Shown: positions 17,151 to 26,671, counted from the first letter of the stretch. The stretch is 64,000 nucleotides of DNA from Paenibacillus radicibacter (GCF_024721995.1 NZ_JANQBC010000002.1:372001-436000); one strand, 5' to 3'. Notes: a model not told the origin generated them from the sequence alone. Numbers and translations are program-made.

Positions 17151-17669
17151 TTAACGACGATCAGCAGGTCCACCAACGAACACTTGCTCATGTGTATCAA
17201 GTCCATATGCGGTATGCAAGCCTTTTACAACATCCTGCAAGTATTCTAGATCAATGACGCAAGACATCTTAATCTCAGATGTACTTACCATGTTAATGGA
17301 AGCACCTAGTCCTGAGATGACTTCGAACATTTTCGCTGCAACACCTGGTGTACTTACCATACCCGCTCCAACAATGGATACTTTCACAAGGTTGTCTTCG
17401 GAAGTCACTTCGCGGAAACCAATCTCATCCTGGATTCCCTCAATCACTTGAACAGCTCGCTCACGCTCTGTCAGTGTTGTGGAGAAGGAGAAGTCTGCAA
17501 CTCCGTTTAATACGCCAGATTGTACGATAATATCAACATCAATTTGTGCTTGTGCAAGCGAAGTAAATACTTTCGCTAGTTGACCTGGACGTTCAGGCAC
17601 TCCTAGAATACTTACTCTTACTACATTTTTATCAAACGCTATTCCACGGACTACTAAGCCTTGCTCCAT
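17151..17669 (-). CDS. Aspartate kinase beta subunit from an in-frame internal start
   Basis: Codon 247 of the aspartokinase is an ATG (17669) preceded by AAGGAGG with eight-base spacing, better than the ribosome site of the full-length gene. The product would be about 172 residues starting MEQGLVVRGIAFDKN, containing just the ACT domains. B. subtilis lysC is known to make overlapping alpha and beta subunits this way, with beta starting near codon 244. Position, size and ribosome site all agree. Confidence 0.8.
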   Translation of the reverse strand: MEQGLVVRGIAFDKNVVRVSILGVPERPGQLAKVFTSLAQAQIDVDIIVQSGVLNGVADFSFSTTLTERERAVQVIEGIQDEIGFREVTSEDNLVKVSIVGAGMVSTPGVAAKMFEVISGLGASINMVSTSEIKMSCVIDLEYLQDVVKGLHTAYGLDTHEQVFVGGPADRR

Positions 17670-18407
17670 GACCGCTTCCTCCTTCACGTAAGTACCTTCA
17701 TTGTGTGTAAAGCTTGAACGCACGACAAGTGCAACGTTGTAATTCTTCGCATATTCTACTGCGCGTGGGTGAAGGACAGCTGCACCCAAGTTCGCAAGTT
17801 CTAACATCTCATCGTAAGAAATTTCGTTTAATTTACGAGCGCAATTTACGATACGCGGATCTGTCGAATAAATACCATCAACGTCCGTGTAGATTTCACA
17901 TAGATCTGCTTCAATAGCTGCAGCTAAGGCAACAGCAGTTGTATCTGAACCACCGCGTCCAAGTGTTGTGATCTCACCATCTTCGGACATCCCTTGGAAT
18001 CCTGCAACGATAACCACTTTGTTGGCTTCTGCAGCTTTCAAAACACGATGCGGCTGAATATCCGTAATTCGCGCTTTACCATGTGTTGTATCCGTTAGCA
18101 TACCTGCTTGCCATCCTGTATAGGAAACCGCTTCTTGACCTAGAGATTGAATAGCCATCGACAGTAGCGCCACTGACATTTGCTCACCCGTTGTAAGCAG
18201 CATATCCATCTCCCTCGGCGGAGGGGTATCATCACAAATTTGTTTACTTAGATCAATCAGCTCATCTGTTGTATCTCCCATAGCCGATACGACAACAACA
18301 CATTGATGTCCTTCCACTTGGCGATCAACCACACGTCTTGCAACTCTTTTCATGCGCTCTGCATCACCGACAGAGCTGCCTCCAAATTTCATAACGATAA
18401 GAGACAA
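17151..18407 (-). CDS. lysC: Aspartate kinase, alpha subunit reading frame
   Basis: Phosphorylates aspartate, the first step to lysine, threonine, methionine and diaminopimelate. The KFGGSSV motif (7-13), MLLTTGEQMSVALLS and GFQGMSEDGEITTLGRGGSD show the kinase domain, followed by two ACT regulatory domains from about 262. The TTG start has GGGGAG nine bases upstream. Length 418 matches lysine-sensitive aspartokinase II of Bacillus (408). As there, an internal ribosome site can make a separate beta subunit (next entry). The upstream leader is too short for a lysine riboswitch, and I saw none. Confidence 0.95.
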   Translation of the reverse strand: MSLIVMKFGGSSVGDAERMKRVARRVVDRQVEGHQCVVVVSAMGDTTDELIDLSKQICDDTPPPREMDMLLTTGEQMSVALLSMAIQSLGQEAVSYTGWQAGMLTDTTHGKARITDIQPHRVLKAAEANKVVIVAGFQGMSEDGEITTLGRGGSDTTAVALAAAIEADLCEIYTDVDGIYSTDPRIVNCARKLNEISYDEMLELANLGAAVLHPRAVEYAKNYNVALVVRSSFTHNEGTYVKEEAVMEQGLVVRGIAFDKNVVRVSILGVPERPGQLAKVFTSLAQAQIDVDIIVQSGVLNGVADFSFSTTLTERERAVQVIEGIQDEIGFREVTSEDNLVKVSIVGAGMVSTPGVAAKMFEVISGLGASINMVSTSEIKMSCVIDLEYLQDVVKGLHTAYGLDTHEQVFVGGPADRR

Positions 18408-18467
18408 AGCTGTTCACTCCCCACCCATGCATATTCTATTCTTTCATTCCATATGGCATAATAATAG

Positions 18468-18480
18468 TCGATTATATCAC
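18468..18480 (-). promoter_or_regulatory. Extended -10 promoter for lysC
   Basis: Minus-strand TGATATAAT: a perfect TATAAT (18476-18471) with an upstream TG. No convincing -35 hexamer is visible. The predicted leader to the TTG start is only about 55-60 bases. Confidence 0.5.
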
Positions 18481-18503
18481 ATGTTTTTTGAATTGTGCTA
18501 CAA

Positions 18504-18549
18504 AAAAGAGCAGCTCCGAAAGTCTTCCAGACTTTGGAACTGCTCTTTT
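18504..18549 (-). terminator. Terminator after efp
   Basis: Near-perfect stem: AAAGAGCAGTTCC...GACTTTC-type arms, followed on the minus strand by six T residues. A mirror A-run makes it potentially bidirectional, and it separates efp from lysC. Confidence 0.9.
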
Positions 18550-18559
18550 ACCTGCACAT

Positions 18560-19117
18560 TTACGCGCGGGAGATGTATTTACCTTCACGTGTATCGATTA
18601 GAAGCACGTCTTCATCGCTAATGAACATTGGTACTTGAACGTTAAGACCCGTTTCAACCTTAGCATTCTTCGTAGCGCCTTGAGCTGTATTTCCTTTAAC
18701 ACTTGGCTCTGTTTCGATAACTTTAAGCTCAACAGAGTTCGGTAAGTTAATTCCTAGGATTTCACCTTGGTAGCTCATGATTTGAATCATCATGTTTTCT
18801 TTTAAGAAGTTAAGTTCCCACTCCAATTGACTTGCTGGAAGCTCAATTTGGTCATAAGTTTCTGTATCCATGAATGTATATTCAGAACCGCTTGCATACA
18901 AGTATTGCATTTCACGGTTTTCGATATGAGCACGACCAACGTTCTCACCTGCACGGAACGTCTTTTCTACTGTGTTACCATTACGCAAGTTTTTAAGCTT
19001 GGAGCGAACGAAAGCCGCACCTTTACCTGGCTTAACGTGTTGGAAATCAAGAACTGTGAATAGATCATGTTCCACTACAATTGTAAGACCTGTCTTAAAT
19101 TCGTTTACTGAAATCAC
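18560..19117 (-). CDS. efp: Elongation factor P
   Basis: Translation factor that rescues ribosomes stalled at polyproline. Three beta-barrel domains; the domain I loop [16 protein letters not shown] carries Lys32 at the usual tip position. [14 protein letters not shown]-like segment and the C-terminal [11 protein letters not shown]-like end are family features. Length 185. The GTG start has AGGAGG nine bases upstream. It follows pepP by about 20 bases and is followed by a strong terminator. Confidence 0.98.
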   Translation of the reverse strand: MISVNEFKTGLTIVVEHDLFTVLDFQHVKPGKGAAFVRSKLKNLRNGNTVEKTFRAGENVGRAHIENREMQYLYASGSEYTFMDTETYDQIELPASQLEWELNFLKENMMIQIMSYQGEILGINLPNSVELKVIETEPSVKGNTAQGATKNAKVETGLNVQVPMFISDEDVLLIDTREGKYISRA

Positions 19118-19137
19118 TAAAAATTACCTCCTGAAAA

Positions 19138-20211
19138 TTAATCGATTATGAGTAGTTCTTTGGTTGAATTCGTTAGAATATGAATGCCTGATTCTTGAAT
19201 CACTACATCATCTTCGATACGTACTCCACCGAAACCTGGCAAGTAAATACCTGGTTCAACTGTCACGACCATTCCTGGTACGAGTACAGTGCTATTACGT
19301 TTAGCAAGACCTGGAGCTTCGTGTACTTCCATACCTAGTCCATGTCCTGTTGAATGTCCAAACTGATCACCATAACCATATTTAGTAATGATATCACGAG
19401 TAAGAGCATCCCCTTGCTCACCAGTCATACCTGCAGTCAAATTGTTTACACAGTTCAGCTGTGCTTCAAGCACGATGTTATAAATCTCTTTGTGCTTGTC
19501 TGTTGGTTGACCGAGAACAACCGTACGCGTAATATCGGAACAATATCCTTTATAATACGCTCCAAAGTCCATTTTTACAAATTCATTATTACCCAACAAG
19601 CGCTCACTCGCTCTACCATGTGGCAGTGCGGAACGTTCACCAGAAGCAACGATTGTATCGAATGATGTAGAAGTTCCTCCGTTTTCACGAATGAAAATTT
19701 CGATGTCTAGTGCAATTCTTTGCTCAGAAACACCTGGCTTTAATTTTGTCAAAATGTAAGAGAACGTGCGATCAGCTAGATCTGCTGCCTCTTGTATAAT
19801 TTGAAGTTCACCCGCGTCTTTAATCATCCGCAAGTTCTCTACATATCCAGAGCAAGGAACAAGCTCGATGCCTTCCAAGTCTCCATCATACGTCTTAAAT
19901 GTAGCAAATGTCATATGGCTTTGCTCAAATCCGAGCTGCTTAATACCATGTTGATCCAAAATTTCTTTGATTGTAGCCGTAACACCTTTTACATGCTCAA
20001 TCACTTCAAAGTGAGGAGCCTCACTACCAGCTTGAATCATATAACGGAAATCCGTTAATAAAATAGCACGATCCTGTGTTACAAGAACATACCCAGCAGA
20101 TCCGGTAAATCCTGACATATAAGAACGGTTATACGCATTCGTGATTAATAGAGCAGGTAATTCTGCTTGCTTCATCGCTAGTCTCAAACGCTCAATACGT
20201 TTTTCTTGCAT
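19138..20211 (-). CDS. pepP: Xaa-Pro aminopeptidase (M24 family)
   Basis: Cytoplasmic metallopeptidase that removes an N-terminal residue preceding proline. The N-terminal creatinase-like domain (1-130) is followed by the pita-bread catalytic domain with the metal ligands in MDFGAYYKGYCSDITRTV (two Asp), GHSTGHGLGMEVHE (His), TVEPGIYLPG (Glu) and GVRIEDDV (Glu). Length 357 matches the Bacillus YqhT-type enzyme encoded in the same yqh-efp block. ATG 20211 has GGGG seven bases upstream; the GTG at 20214 is less likely. Confidence 0.95.
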   Translation of the reverse strand: MQEKRIERLRLAMKQAELPALLITNAYNRSYMSGFTGSAGYVLVTQDRAILLTDFRYMIQAGSEAPHFEVIEHVKGVTATIKEILDQHGIKQLGFEQSHMTFATFKTYDGDLEGIELVPCSGYVENLRMIKDAGELQIIQEAADLADRTFSYILTKLKPGVSEQRIALDIEIFIRENGGTSTSFDTIVASGERSALPHGRASERLLGNNEFVKMDFGAYYKGYCSDITRTVVLGQPTDKHKEIYNIVLEAQLNCVNNLTAGMTGEQGDALTRDIITKYGYGDQFGHSTGHGLGMEVHEAPGLAKRNSTVLVPGMVVTVEPGIYLPGFGGVRIEDDVVIQESGIHILTNSTKELLIID

Positions 20212-20227
20212 CACATTTCCCCATTTC

Positions 20228-20665
20228 CTATGAATTCAAATGTTGATTTAAAGCAAGTAAGCCGAGTTCGTAGCCGTATGGTCCAAATCCTGCAATTTGT
20301 CCAATCACAACAGGTGCAGTTACAGAAGTGTGACGGAATTCCTCACGCTTATGTATGTTGGATAAATGAACTTCAACTACCGGTACATCAACTGAACTTA
20401 GTGCATCGCGAATCGCATAACTATAATGAGTAAAAGCACCTGGGTTAATCACAATTCCATCCATCGCTGCATGTGCAGCATGAATCGTATCAATGATTAC
20501 GCCTTCATGATTCGACTGCATGAAAGTAAGATCAATTCCAAGCTCCGCAGCTTTTACTTGTAAGTTCTGCTTGATCATCTGCAAAGTTACCGTACCGTAT
20601 ACACCCGGTTCGCGAATACCAAGCATGTTCAAATTCGGTCCATTCATAATAAGTACTTTTTTCAT
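20228..20665 (-). CDS. aroQ: 3-dehydroquinate dehydratase, type II
   Basis: Dehydrates 3-dehydroquinate in the shikimate pathway. The MNGPNLNMLG start, the tyrosine in EPGVYG, the QSNHEG segment, NPGAFTHYSYAIRDAL and VEVHLSNIHKREEFR are the type II family signatures. ATG 20665 is chosen because GGAGG lies six bases upstream; it gives the standard 145 residues, while the open frame to 20728 adds an unrelated extension. It lies between yqhR and pepP. Confidence 0.97.
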   Translation of the reverse strand: MKKVLIMNGPNLNMLGIREPGVYGTVTLQMIKQNLQVKAAELGIDLTFMQSNHEGVIIDTIHAAHAAMDGIVINPGAFTHYSYAIRDALSSVDVPVVEVHLSNIHKREEFRHTSVTAPVVIGQIAGFGPYGYELGLLALNQHLNS

Positions 20666-20743
20666 TAAGGACCTCCAAGGCAAATCAATCTGCCCACAAA
20701 ATGGAATTGCACACTTTACCGTAGACATTTTACCATAAGTCTA

Positions 20744-21313
20744 TCACTTGTGTACAACGTCTTTTTTGTTAGCAGAATCTTGGGCAGGAGTACCTTTCTT
20801 AGGTTCTCGCTCACTCTCATTGTTGTATTCGAAGGAGATCGAATAGCCGATAAAGAGCCCCCATAATAAGAACAAACAAATCTCTGTAATAATCGTCGTA
20901 AGTCCATATTTCCAAATACTATGTTCAATCATCTTCGACATCGGTGCAATCATTAAGTATACAAGACACCATACGAGTGCTCCAAATACAAGACCTGGCC
21001 ATGGACCGATTAATTTAGAGGCGATCAGCATATATACAAAGGAAGCGATAATCGAGAATATAATAAAGCTGCCCAGACCAACTAGAAAACCTTTCCACTG
21101 CATGAGAAATTTATGTGGAAGGAAAGGGTCTACCATATAGCCAGGTACGATGTCCGTAAATTTAAAGTAATACTCTACTATCTTGACGAGTCCCCAAATT
21201 AACCCTGCAAAAAAACCAATATACAAGGCGTACAGCCACCGATTCGTATTCGTATGTTTGTCGGATTGTTTTGTTTTGTTTGCTTTTGAATTGTGATTCA
21301 AGTTTTGTTGCAT
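20744..21313 (-). CDS. yqhR: YqhR family membrane protein
   Basis: About 189 residues: a polar Asn/Lys-rich N-terminus (1-25), then four hydrophobic segments with RWLYALYIGFFAGLIWGLVK and the IGPWPGLVFGALVWCLVYL stretch, and a charged tail. Sequence and position between yqhQ and aroQ match YqhR of Bacillus. Function unknown. ATG 21313 has AGAGGA six bases upstream; the frame is open to 21370 without another good ribosome site. Confidence 0.87.
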   Translation of the reverse strand: MQQNLNHNSKANKTKQSDKHTNTNRWLYALYIGFFAGLIWGLVKIVEYYFKFTDIVPGYMVDPFLPHKFLMQWKGFLVGLGSFIIFSIIASFVYMLIASKLIGPWPGLVFGALVWCLVYLMIAPMSKMIEHSIWKYGLTTIITEICLFLLWGLFIGYSISFEYNNESEREPKKGTPAQDSANKKDVVHK

Positions 21314-21453
21314 GATTGTTCCTCTTCTCTGCACGAATTTCTTCATAGTATGTGCAAACTTTCCTGCCATTATCGGTAGCTTTCCAAAGCTAATTCCGCT
21401 ACAATAAAGGGAAAAACCTCGAAATATACGAGAGCTTAGAGAAGGTGATACGT

Positions 21454-22377
21454 TTGTCGCAAAACAATGCCGTATATGGCGGTCAAGCTGTAATTGAAGG
21501 TGTCATGTTCGCTGGGCAAAAGGTGAATGTAACTGCAGTACGTGCTAAGGACGGGTCCATTCAATATTTAGAAGTGCCCAAGAAAGAAATTCAGTGGGTC
21601 AACACCCTCAAGAAAATCCCCTTCCTGCGTGGTATCGTTGCTATCGTCGAATCCAGTGCAAAGGGCGCAACGCATATGAATTTCGCAATGGAATCTTTTG
21701 CTGATGAAGAACCTAAAGATGAAAAAGAAGAGAAAAAAGGGATCATGTCCTCTTTATCCATGATTCTAGGAGTTGCCGTAGTCGGTGTTCTTTCCTTCTT
21801 GTTCGGTAAGTTTGTTATGACGCTCGTGCCTGCAGCAATTGAAGGTTTTATTTTTGGAAAAATGTTCGAAAACCAAATCGGTCATAACTTAATAGAAGGT
21901 GTTATCAAAATTGCACTTTTAATCGGTTATATTTATGCCATCTCGTTAACCCCAATGGTGAAGCGCTTGTTCCAATACCATGGGGCTGAACACAAAGTGA
22001 TCTCCGCCTATGAAGCTGGTCTTGAGCTTACTGTGCAAAATGTACAGAAATTCTCGACACTGCATTATCGCTGCGGTTCATCCTTTATCGTGTTTACTGT
22101 TATTATCGGTGTCATTATTTACTCGTTCTTCTCGTACGATGGTTTGGTAGAGCGTTTAATACAACGGATTGTCTTAATCCCAGTCGTACTTGGTGTCTCC
22201 TATGAAGTTCTTCGCGTTACGAATTCGATGCGTGAAATTCCTGTACTTCGACTTCTTGGTTACCCAGGGCTATGGATGCAGAAACTGACAACAAAAGAAC
22301 CAACCGATGATCAAGTGGAAGTCTCCATTGCTTCATTTAACCGGATGCGTGAAATTGATAAACAAACTGTCTTGTAG
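21454..22377 (+). CDS. yqhQ: YqhQ family (DUF1385) membrane protein
   Basis: DUF1385 protein of about 307 residues. The N-terminal VYGGQAVIEGVMFAGQ signature, central membrane segments, and the FQYHGAEHKVISAYEAG and STLHYRCGSSFIVF motifs are diagnostic. The conserved His and Glu residues could bind metal, but no function is established. The start is a TTG with AAGG upstream; a GTG at 21445 overlaps that ribosome site. It is divergent from yqhR and followed 12 bases later by a small membrane protein. Confidence 0.9.
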   Translation: MSQNNAVYGGQAVIEGVMFAGQKVNVTAVRAKDGSIQYLEVPKKEIQWVNTLKKIPFLRGIVAIVESSAKGATHMNFAMESFADEEPKDEKEEKKGIMSSLSMILGVAVVGVLSFLFGKFVMTLVPAAIEGFIFGKMFENQIGHNLIEGVIKIALLIGYIYAISLTPMVKRLFQYHGAEHKVISAYEAGLELTVQNVQKFSTLHYRCGSSFIVFTVIIGVIIYSFFSYDGLVERLIQRIVLIPVVLGVSYEVLRVTNSMREIPVLRLLGYPGLWMQKLTTKEPTDDQVEVSIASFNRMREIDKQTVL

Positions 22378-22389
22378 GAGGAAATACAA

Positions 22390-22683
22390 ATGAAGCGAAT
22401 GCCCAGAAATGTATCTTGGATCGGACTTATTCTCGCCGTATTCATTCTAATTGGAGTCATCTCGATGTTAGCTTTCTTAGCGATTCCGCTGATTTTGATT
22501 GCACTTATTGCCTACATCGTTTATCGTAACCCACGGATTTCTTGGTGGTTGAAAAGTAAGATGCAGTCCAGAGCAAAATCTACTTATACGCAGTCAAAAT
22601 CTACGAAACATCGCAAGAGTCATCTTCGTGTTATTACAATGGACAAAGAAGATTCGAACGACGATATTCCGAAATATCATTAA
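22390..22683 (+). CDS. Small membrane protein of unknown function downstream of yqhQ
   Basis: A 97-residue protein with two adjacent hydrophobic segments (about 8-27 and 28-44) and a very basic Lys/Ser/Thr tail (from about 50) that ends in an acidic stretch. TAGGAGG lies just upstream of the ATG and overlaps the yqhQ stop, so it is cotranscribed. I do not recognise a family. A strong terminator follows directly, so it is the last gene of this unit. Confidence 0.8.
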   Translation: MKRMPRNVSWIGLILAVFILIGVISMLAFLAIPLILIALIAYIVYRNPRISWWLKSKMQSRAKSTYTQSKSTKHRKSHLRVITMDKEDSNDDIPKYH

Positions 22684-22686
22684 TTC

Positions 22687-22740
22687 AAAAAAGTACCCTA
22701 TCGAGATGATACTTAAAAAGTCTCTCGATAGGGTACTTTT
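22687..22740. terminator. Bidirectional terminator between the yqhQ unit and the chemoreceptor gene
   Basis: AAAAGTACCCTATCGAGA pairs perfectly with TCTCGATAGGGTACTTTT. T-runs flank both sides, so it can stop the plus-strand yqhQ unit and the minus-strand chemoreceptor gene. Confidence 0.95.
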
Positions 22741-22768
22741 ATTTATCGCATAGGATTGTTACATTTTC

Positions 22769-24517
22769 TTAAACTTTAAAACGCATCACAGCTCCGTTAA
22801 GCTGGGTAGCCAATATGTTCAATTGTTGGGAAGCGCCTGCTACTCCCTCGACGGAAGCAAGTTGTTCTTCGGAAGCGGCAGCTACTTCTTGCGCATTGGC
22901 TGCCGATAATTGGGCTGTACTTTCCAAACCTTCAAGCGACGCCGCGATTTCTTCGCTGCCTGCAGACATCTGTTCAGCAGCAGCCGAAACTTCCTGCACC
23001 TGACTGGATACTTGCTTGACCGATTCAAGAATCGAGCGGAACGATTCACCGGAAGCATTCGCAAGTTTCGTTCCTTCACGTGCCTCCTCCACTGAGACGG
23101 TTAAAGATCTTGCTACTGTCTGAGAGCGTTCTCCAATCTCGCTCAGGATGGTAGAAATCTCCCCGGACGATGTCTTCGACCGCTCGGCTAGTTTACGAAT
23201 CTCTTGCGCGACAACCGCGAATCCTTTCCCGTGTTCGCCCGCTCTTGCTGCCTCGATAGACGCATTGAGGGCAAGCAAATTTGTCTGATTGGCAATATCT
23301 GCAATGTGCGCAAGAATATCGACAATCCGCTTGCTGGACTCGTTCAACTCACGCATCGCATCCGTTGCACTCCCCACATGCTCTTCAATTGTCCCCATCT
23401 GCTTCACTGTATGCTCCATCACACCTTCACCATTGACGGCAAGATCAGCCGTATCCATTGCAAGTTCCGAAACAACCGATGACGATTCGGCAATTCGCTG
23501 AATACCTATCGCCATCTCCGTCATCGCTCGTTGGCATTCATTCGAGCTGATAAGCTGGGACTCCGCTCCAACAGCGACCAGGGAGATCGAATGGGCAATC
23601 TCATTGGTTGCAGCCTCTGCTTGACTTGCTGTTTCTTTCAAATGAAGAGACGAACTCGCCACTTCACTTGACGTTTCTCCGATTTGAATGGCCAACTCGC
23701 GCAAATTCGTTATCATTTCGTTAAACGCGATTCCAGCCTGTCCAATCTCGTTCTCGGTCGTGATCGGAACATGAACAGTCAGATCACCCATCGCTGCTTC
23801 TTTCGCGCGAGCAGCCATCAATTGAAGCGGCTTCAGTGCTGTGAGCAAGAGCACCACGACAACTAAAATGCTAATGAGAATGGCGCCAGCGCTAAGCCCA
23901 ATCGTTTTCCATATCAACTCCGTCATCCGCTGCTGAACTAGATGATAATTAAAGTCGATACCATATACACCAACGACTTTGTCATTCGCATCCTTGATGG
24001 GACCCAGATAAGTGAGCCACTCTCCATATTCATCTGCAAAAACATCCGTTAGTCCGGCTTCCCCTCCCAGTGCTTTCGCATACGCCTGACTAAAGCTGCC
24101 ATGGTCCTCGTATTCGCTTCCTGCCTCGATATCCAGCTTTTTCAGCGACTCGCTGGCTTGCAAATAGCGATAATAATGTTTATCGCCTTCTTGTCTATAC
24201 TCCGCAAGCAAGTAATAAGCATTCTCTACGAGATAATCGTCTGTTGTACCGCTCAACAGCATTTTCATTAAGCTCATTTGCTCCTCGGGTGGCTTTTGCC
24301 CCGCGATCATGGCCGGAGCCGTTTTTTCGATCAGATTGACGTTGGCTTGAGCAACATCTCTGAGCTTATTTCCAACATCATTAAATTTACGATAAACTTC
24401 ATTTACCGTCGAGTTGTATGTCACTAAGGAAATGACACTCACAACTGCAATTAACAAGATAGACAAAACAATGGAACAACTGAGTACAAGGCTTTGTCTT
24501 TTTATCCATCTGCTCAA
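22769..24517 (-). CDS. Methyl-accepting chemotaxis protein
   Basis: Transmembrane chemoreceptor that signals to CheA/CheW. Membrane segments at about 10-32 and 205-228 bracket an extracellular sensor domain of about 170 residues, probably a Cache type ([13 protein letters not shown] near its end). A HAMP domain (about 229-282) and a long signalling coiled coil follow, with the tip [20 protein letters not shown] (about 407-426). The Gln/Glu-Ala-rich helices contain methylation-like sites. TTG start with GGGGGG upstream. Ligand unknown. It is a single-gene unit. Confidence 0.96.
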   Translation of the reverse strand: MSRWIKRQSLVLSCSIVLSILLIAVVSVISLVTYNSTVNEVYRKFNDVGNKLRDVAQANVNLIEKTAPAMIAGQKPPEEQMSLMKMLLSGTTDDYLVENAYYLLAEYRQEGDKHYYRYLQASESLKKLDIEAGSEYEDHGSFSQAYAKALGGEAGLTDVFADEYGEWLTYLGPIKDANDKVVGVYGIDFNYHLVQQRMTELIWKTIGLSAGAILISILVVVVLLLTALKPLQLMAARAKEAAMGDLTVHVPITTENEIGQAGIAFNEMITNLRELAIQIGETSSEVASSSLHLKETASQAEAATNEIAHSISLVAVGAESQLISSNECQRAMTEMAIGIQRIAESSSVVSELAMDTADLAVNGEGVMEHTVKQMGTIEEHVGSATDAMRELNESSKRIVDILAHIADIANQTNLLALNASIEAARAGEHGKGFAVVAQEIRKLAERSKTSSGEISTILSEIGERSQTVARSLTVSVEEAREGTKLANASGESFRSILESVKQVSSQVQEVSAAAEQMSAGSEEIAASLEGLESTAQLSAANAQEVAAASEEQLASVEGVAGASQQLNILATQLNGAVMRFKV

Positions 24518-24694
24518 CGCAATTTCCCCCCTTGTTTAAAGAATGGCAGAACAAATCGTAAGTGATCCGCCAGACTATAATACATCGACAGCCTGCTTGC
24601 AAAAATGAAGCCCTAGGACTTGCAATTATTTAGAATTGATAATTTACTCTATCATCTGTAAAATGGTAGAAACACTACATAAGGAGACTTCCCC

Positions 24695-24988
24695 ATGATT
24701 CAACGTACCGTACTACTTAAATTTGCCGATACAACGACGAAAGAGCAAATGCTAGAGGTTGCTAGCCGCTATAAAGCCTTGAAAGACAAGCTTATCGGTA
24801 TTGTCGAAATTCAGGCAGGACTCAACCTCGCTGAGAAAAGTAAAGAATACCAGGTAATCCTAATGATCCGCTTCGAGAATCAGCAAGCGCTTGACGCGTA
24901 TGCTGTCAACGAAGATCATCAAGCTATTATAACGTTTATTCGCGAGTCAGGCCGACTCGACAGCATTGGCGTGGATATTGAAATTTAA
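24695..24988 (+). CDS. Dabb (stress-responsive alpha/beta barrel) domain protein
   Basis: A 97-residue single-domain protein. It starts MIQRTVLLKFADTTTKEQM and ends in the AYAVNEDHQAIITFIRES segment, the ferredoxin-like dimeric alpha/beta-barrel (Dabb) pattern. Some Dabb proteins are stress-induced and others are small enzymes; the substrate cannot be inferred. AAGGAG lies nine bases before the ATG. It is monocistronic, between the divergent chemoreceptor gene and a convergent terminator. Confidence 0.85.
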   Translation: MIQRTVLLKFADTTTKEQMLEVASRYKALKDKLIGIVEIQAGLNLAEKSKEYQVILMIRFENQQALDAYAVNEDHQAIITFIRESGRLDSIGVDIEI

Positions 24989-24992
24989 AAGC

Positions 24993-25030
24993 AAGAAGAC
25001 CTTCCAGCGTTGTTCTGGAAGGTCTTCTTT
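24993..25030. terminator. Bidirectional terminator between the Dabb and patatin genes
   Basis: AAGAAGACCTTCCAG pairs with CTGGAAGGTCTTCTT around a 7-base loop, with T-runs on the plus strand and an A/T-rich flank on the other. Confidence 0.93.
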
Positions 25031-25051
25031 TACTACTATATGCACACCTAC

Positions 25052-26014
25052 TTAAGTTTTTCGAAGTACAAACCTTTCGTAATCGACTAGGTATGCAGCC
25101 TTAGACCAACTATTAAAAAAGTAGTCTGCCGCTGCATGACCAGCAAGAAACAGCTCCTCACTTTTCGCTGGCGCAATATCAAAGTCAGTTGTTTGTACGC
25201 CTAACGTCGGAATTTTTACAGTACGAAATAAATTATGTTTCTCAATATACCTTTCATCATGTGCACTCATCATGGTTGAGAAGAGCGCTTGGAGCATTGA
25301 GATCGGCCCTTTAATCGGGTTAACTGAGATTTCATTCTTTCCGACAAGCTGAAAACCAATTGTGGGTGAAAAATTCAACTTCGTATTTTCCTGATCAAAC
25401 AGCCACAAGGGAAAATTACTTAACAACCCCCCATCTACAATATAAACACTTTGGTTTTGCAGTGTTTTAGATGCATGCGTACTGCCAAGTGATTTACGAA
25501 TCATCACAGGATCAAAGAAAAATGGGATTGAGCAACTCATACGTACTGCTTTTGCAACTGAAAATTTCATTGGATCAATGCCATAATCACGAATATCTTC
25601 CGGTAGAACGAGCAGCTTTCCTTGCGTTATATCCGATGCAATAATACGCAATTGTCCTTGCGCTAAATCACCAAAAGTCCGAACACCTTTGGCTGCAAGA
25701 ACGTCTCGAACCCATTGTTCGAGCGCTTCCCCAGGGTACATCCCTTTCTTAAATAGCAGTCTTATGATAGGACCGATATACTTGGTTTCAAAAAACCAAT
25801 TTCTTTTTAGGAACGTATGAAAAGGAGTTGCCAGAATTAGTTGTTTCAATTCTGCTCCTGTATAACCAGCAGCTAGGCATGCTGCAACAATCGAACCCGA
25901 AGAGGTCCCGGCTACATGGTGAAATTCATAACCGCGCTCCTGTGCAGCGTTCACAGCTCCAGCAAGTGCGATCCCCTTCATTCCACCTCCTTCAAATACA
26001 GCATTAATGCGCAT
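25052..26014 (-). CDS. Patatin-like phospholipase family protein
   Basis: Predicted acyl hydrolase with a Ser-Asp dyad. The oxyanion loop EGGGMKGIALAG (about 8-19), the nucleophile elbow GTSSGS (serine near residue 37) and the DGG motif in VDGGLLSNFPLW (about 215) are all present. Length is about 320. The ATG at 26014 is chosen because AAGGAGG lies eight bases upstream; the longer frame to 26044 lacks a ribosome site. Such proteins release fatty acids from lipids; no substrate can be named. It lies alone between two terminators. Confidence 0.92.
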   Translation of the reverse strand: MRINAVFEGGGMKGIALAGAVNAAQERGYEFHHVAGTSSGSIVAACLAAGYTGAELKQLILATPFHTFLKRNWFFETKYIGPIIRLLFKKGMYPGEALEQWVRDVLAAKGVRTFGDLAQGQLRIIASDITQGKLLVLPEDIRDYGIDPMKFSVAKAVRMSCSIPFFFDPVMIRKSLGSTHASKTLQNQSVYIVDGGLLSNFPLWLFDQENTKLNFSPTIGFQLVGKNEISVNPIKGPISMLQALFSTMMSAHDERYIEKHNLFRTVKIPTLGVQTTDFDIAPAKSEELFLAGHAAADYFFNSWSKAAYLVDYERFVLRKT

Positions 26015-26111
26015 CCAAGTATCCTCCTTCCCCAAAACTGCCATCAGTTATATGTATACGGGAGAGGATTGTACATATGTGAAATTGGTCGAAATAAATA
26101 AAGATTAAATT

Positions 26112-26150
26112 AAAAAAACATGCAACTAGGCTTTACCTAATCACATGCTT
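26112..26150 (-). terminator. Terminator after mntR
   Basis: AAGCATGTGATTAGG pairs imperfectly with CCTAGTTGCATG and is followed on the minus strand by seven T residues. Confidence 0.8.
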
Positions 26151-26163
26151 GCTTGTTTACTTA

Positions 26164-26583
26164 TTATGCTTCTAGTTCTGCGCGTAAACTGCGTAGTTGT
26201 TCCAGTCGCTCGGGATCCTGCTTGAAATATTCAACCAATGTTTCGATACAAGTAATCGAGTCCCAACTCAAATGGTGCTCAATACCTTCCACATCTTTAT
26301 AAATATTCTCATCTTGAACGCCAATCACTTCAAGAAAGTCTTCCAACAATGCATGACGATCAACGAGCCTTTTCCCCATTTTCTTACCCTTAGGCGTTAA
26401 GATCAATCCGCGATATTTTTCATAAACTAGATACTCGTCTTTATCTAATTTTTGAATCATTTTGGTAACCGAGGAGGGATGCACTTCCAGTCCTTCGGCA
26501 ATGTCAGATACGCGGGCATAGCCTTTCTCATCGATCAGCTTATAAATCCGCTCTAAATAATCCTCCATGCTCGGTGTTGCCAT
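26164..26583 (-). CDS. mntR: Manganese-responsive regulator MntR (DtxR family)
   Basis: DNA-binding sensor that represses manganese uptake genes when bound to Mn(II). A winged helix (about 1-70, with [20 protein letters not shown]) is followed by the dimerisation and metal-binding domain. All six Mn ligands known from B. subtilis MntR are at the same positions: Asp8, Glu11, His77, Glu99, Glu102 and His103. Length 139 is normal and GGAGGAGG precedes the ATG. No Mn transporter gene is in this window, so its targets lie elsewhere. Confidence 0.97.
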   Translation of the reverse strand: MATPSMEDYLERIYKLIDEKGYARVSDIAEGLEVHPSSVTKMIQKLDKDEYLVYEKYRGLILTPKGKKMGKRLVDRHALLEDFLEVIGVQDENIYKDVEGIEHHLSWDSITCIETLVEYFKQDPERLEQLRSLRAELEA

Positions 26584-26671
26584 TTGCCGTTTCCTCCTCC
26601 GAAATTCATTACTGTTAAATTATATTAACTTTTCTACCTCTATAAAGCAAGTTTACGGCTTCCAATTTACT

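Noticed and set aside
18408-18503. Possible lysine riboswitch upstream of lysC
   Set aside because: Less than 100 bases separate lysC from the efp terminator, too short for an L box, and no matching motif is visible.
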